From: Bacillaceae bacterium JMAK1
Lineage (GTDB): Bacteria > Bacillota > Bacilli > Bacillales > Marinococcaceae
Assembly: GCA_012970285.1 (NCBI GenBank)
Contig: JIBW01000002.1
Coordinates: 372,001-436,000, forward strand
Reading direction: 5' to 3'
Length of the DNA: 64,000 nt
Position numbers and translations under genes: made by a program. The notes beneath the pieces were generated by a model. It ran no database searches. It saw nothing but the letters and a program-made list of their open reading frames with translations, and had not been told where the DNA came from. Below, one piece after another: positions 61,755-64,000 of this stretch (the stretch's first letter is position 1; every line of letters begins with the position of its first letter).

Positions 61755-62876
61755 ATGAATGGTTTGAGAAGACTTTTCAAGTTTGCGCCGTTTATGGCAG
61801 TCTTCCTTTTCTTGGCAGGCTGTGGTGAGCGAAGATTGACGGCTTTAGACCCGATGGGTCCTCAGTCGCAATGGATTTATGACAACATGATTTTAAGTCT
61901 TTACGTCATGGCGATCGTTATTATTGTCGTCTTCGTGCTGTTCTTTATTGTTGTTATTCGTTTCCGTCATAAAGAAGGAGACAATGAATACCCTGAACAA
62001 GTTCACGGTAGTACAAAGCTAGAAGTGGCTTGGACAGTTATTCCGCTATTTTTATTAGCTATTTTAGCTGTACCGACAGTAACTGGACAATTTTACTTAT
62101 CAAACACTGGTCTTGAAGCTCAAGAAGCTGAAAATGAAGAAGAGGTTGATGAAGAAGAATTGGACGCTGAAAGTGCTGAAGAGCTCGGCGACGATGTTAT
62201 GAAGATTACAGCGACTGGACATCAGTTCTGGTGGCAGTTTGACTATGACTTTGGCGATGACTCATTTACAGCAGGTAACGAAGTATATGTACCTGTTGAC
62301 ACGAAAGTTGCATTCGTTCTAGAAGCAGAAGACGTTATGCACTCATTCTGGGTACCTGCACTTGCGGGTAAAGTCGATAATATTCCTGGAATTGAGAACT
62401 ACATGTGGCTTGAAGCAAGTGAGCCAGGTGTTTACAAAGGAAAATGTGCAGAGCTTTGTGGTCCATCACACGCGCTTATGGACTTCAGACTAGTTGCGCT
62501 CGAGCAAGATGAGTTCGACGAGTGGGCAACAGCAATGCAAGAAGAAGAAGAAGCTCCAACTGAATCACTTGCAAACGAAGGTCGTGAAATCTTTGAAGAG
62601 CAAAGCTGCTTGAACTGTCACGCAGTTGATGGAGACGGAGGCGCAATGGGTCCATCACTTGCGAACTTTGGAGATCGTGAGACAATCGCGAACTACCTTG
62701 AGGTTAACGATGAGAACTTGAAAGCTTGGATTCAAGATCCTCAATCATTAAAGCAAGGGAACAATATGCCTGCTTATCCAGATTTAAGCGATGAAGAGCT
62801 TGACGCCCTTGTAGCTTATTTAAATCAGTTAGAGAAATTAGACCCAGAAACGAAAGAAGGGCTTGAGCGAGACTAA
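61755..62876 (+). CDS. ctaC: Cytochrome c oxidase subunit II (caa3 type)
   Basis: 373 residues. Signal peptide with lipobox LAGC, two membrane helices (about 42-68 and 88-110), then an extracellular loop of over twenty mostly Glu/Asp residues. The CuA domain carries the tryptophan-rich GHQFWWQFDYDF, the His in VMHSFWVP and the CuA cysteines in GKCAELCGPSH. The fused cytochrome c domain has CLNCH and the Met ligand region NNMPAYP, so this is caa3. The acidic loop suits function at high pH or salt. ctaD follows after 35 bases. Confidence 0.95.
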   Translation: MNGLRRLFKFAPFMAVFLFLAGCGERRLTALDPMGPQSQWIYDNMILSLYVMAIVIIVVFVLFFIVVIRFRHKEGDNEYPEQVHGSTKLEVAWTVIPLFLLAILAVPTVTGQFYLSNTGLEAQEAENEEEVDEEELDAESAEELGDDVMKITATGHQFWWQFDYDFGDDSFTAGNEVYVPVDTKVAFVLEAEDVMHSFWVPALAGKVDNIPGIENYMWLEASEPGVYKGKCAELCGPSHALMDFRLVALEQDEFDEWATAMQEEEEAPTESLANEGREIFEEQSCLNCHAVDGDGGAMGPSLANFGDRETIANYLEVNDENLKAWIQDPQSLKQGNNMPAYPDLSDEELDALVAYLNQLEKLDPETKEGLERD

Positions 62877-62911
62877 TCGCTTAAGGGTATGCATAAAGGA
62901 GGCTAATCCAC

Positions 62912-64000
62912 GTGGTAAGAGAGGCTACAAACACGCTCCAAAAGAGTGTGCTTTGGGATTGGTTGACGACTGTCGACCATAAAAAGCTGGCCGTCTTATA
63001 TCTCATCTCGGGTACGTTGTTCTTCTTGAAAGCCGGCTTAATGGCCGTCTTTATGAGAATTCAATTGATGTTCCCGATGAATGATTTTTTAAGTGGTCAG
63101 ACATTTAACGAATTCATTACGATGCATGGTACGATCATGCTATTCTTAGCAGCAACACCATTATTATTTGCGTTTATGAACTACATCGTGCCGCTTCAAA
63201 TCGGCGCACGAGACGTAGCATTTCCGTTTGTGAACGCCCTCGGTTTCTGGTTGTTCTTCTTCGGGGGGATACTCGTAAGTTTGAGTTGGTTCTTCGGAGG
63301 AGCACCAGATGCAGGGTGGACGTCGTACGTTCCGCTCGCAAGCCGTGATTACGGTGGACTTGGAATCGACTTCTACGTACTCGGTTTACAAGTGTCCGGT
63401 ATTGGTACACTCGTATCGGGGATTAACTTCATCGTAACGATCATCAACATGCGTGCACCTGGTATGACGATGATGCGTATGCCACTTTTCTGTTGGACGA
63501 CGCTCGTTACATCAATCTTAATCGTATTTGCATTTACACCACTTGCAGCGGGTCTTGCACTTCTTATGTTAGACCGTATGTTTGATGGTATGTTCTTTAT
63601 CCCTGGTGAGGGTGGTAATGTTGTCATTTGGCAACACATCTTCTGGATCTTCGGACACCCGGAAGTATACATTCTTGTATTACCAGCGTTCGGTATGATT
63701 TCTGAAATTATCCCGACATTCTCTAAGAAACGTCTTTTCGGTTACACAGCAATGGTATTTGCAACACTAATCATCGGTTTCCTCGGTTTCATGGTATGGA
63801 TGCACCACATGTTTACCGTCGGAATTGGTCCGATTGCAAACTCTGTGTTTGCGATTGCTACGATGATTATCGGTATACCTACCGGTATTAAGATCTTTAA
63901 CTGGCTCTTTACGATGTGGGGCGGTAAGCTCACATTCAACACGGCAATGCTTTGTGCATCGTCATTCGTACCGACGTTCGTACTCGGTGGTGTAACAGGG
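62912..64000 (+). CDS. ctaD: Cytochrome c oxidase subunit I (partial, runs off the window)
   Basis: The frame is open from a GTG at 62912, nine bases after AAAGGAGG, to the last base (363 codons). It shows the heme-a ligand His in FITMHGTIMLF, the CuB site and Tyr crosslink region in FWIFGHPEVYILVLP, and the CuB histidines in VWMHHMF, all typical of subunit I. Many membrane helices. About 250 residues are missing at the end. It pairs with CtaC in the caa3 oxidase. Confidence 0.95.
   Translation, partial: MVREATNTLQKSVLWDWLTTVDHKKLAVLYLISGTLFFLKAGLMAVFMRIQLMFPMNDFLSGQTFNEFITMHGTIMLFLAATPLLFAFMNYIVPLQIGARDVAFPFVNALGFWLFFFGGILVSLSWFFGGAPDAGWTSYVPLASRDYGGLGIDFYVLGLQVSGIGTLVSGINFIVTIINMRAPGMTMMRMPLFCWTTLVTSILIVFAFTPLAAGLALLMLDRMFDGMFFIPGEGGNVVIWQHIFWIFGHPEVYILVLPAFGMISEIIPTFSKKRLFGYTAMVFATLIIGFLGFMVWMHHMFTVGIGPIANSVFAIATMIIGIPTGIKIFNWLFTMWGGKLTFNTAMLCASSFVPTFVLGGVTG

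Overview
The window looks like chromosome of a Bacillaceae-type Firmicute. Evidence: strong AAGGAGG-like ribosome binding sites, frequent TTG/GTG starts, sigma-A promoters, rnjA-rpoY, the pdhABCD operon, the SR1/SR1P dual-function RNA, a YjcZ-type sporulation protein and the ykyA/def/ykrA and ykt/yla gene neighbourhoods known from Bacillus subtilis. Exported proteins and lipoproteins (DctP, CtaC, deacetylase, YkyA-like, SodC) are markedly acidic, and a BCCT carrier and a TRAP system are present, so a halophilic or alkaliphilic member is likely. This is inference; no species call is made. No prophage, IS element, CRISPR array or recognised defence system was seen.

Layout. 1-1.5 kb: 3' end of a glycolate-oxidase-type iron-sulfur subunit and an L-2-hydroxyglutarate oxidase. 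1.7-5.8 kb: very small genes, an antibiotic-resistance-type ABC-F gene behind an elaborate attenuator, a secreted metallo-beta-lactamase/HhH lipoprotein with its DUF3006 partner, and a tiny membrane protein. 5.9-8.7 kb: tRNA-Val, amidohydrolase, SodC and a zinc-ribbon protein. 8.8-11.6 kb: csoR, an ABC-2 exporter and copZ. 11.6-14.2 kb: cyclase, UvsE and an FMN riboswitch with ribU. 14.2-22.9 kb: a TRAP transporter facing a two-component system and an RND exporter. 23-31.5 kb: Cys-rich small proteins, a nucleotidyltransferase, MscS, dapH-dapL, GDPD, a PhoU-like protein with a Na/Pi transporter, and a thioredoxin-like protein.

31.6-42.7 kb: CHRD protein, rpoY-rnjA with a structured leader, HAD phosphatase, peptide deformylase, YkyA-like lipoprotein and pdhABCD. 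42.8-46.5 kb: lipoprotein, BCCT transporter, deacetylase, and SR1/SR1P. 46.7-55.2 kb: the ykt/yla block (yktA, yktB, ykzI-like, suhB, ylaF, typA, ylaH, ylaI, phoH, ylaL, glsA, ylaN). 55.3-64 kb: pyruvate carboxylase, an Eis-like acetyltransferase, ctaA, then ctaC and the start of ctaD. Two genes expected in this neighbourhood are absent: ftsW between ylaN and pycA, and ctaB between ctaA and ctaC.

Metabolic links: Pdh and PycA both use pyruvate, SR1P is known to act with GapA, CtaA supplies heme A to the CtaC/CtaD oxidase, and DapH/DapL supply diaminopimelate. The strongest hunt result is the leader of the ABC-F gene (2233-2504): a three-codon reading frame, nested stems, a 13-pair antiterminator and a terminator whose 3' arm contains the gene's Shine-Dalgarno sequence. 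Other candidates are structured leaders of rpoY-rnjA and of a YkzI-like gene, and a long non-coding stretch in front of ctaC.
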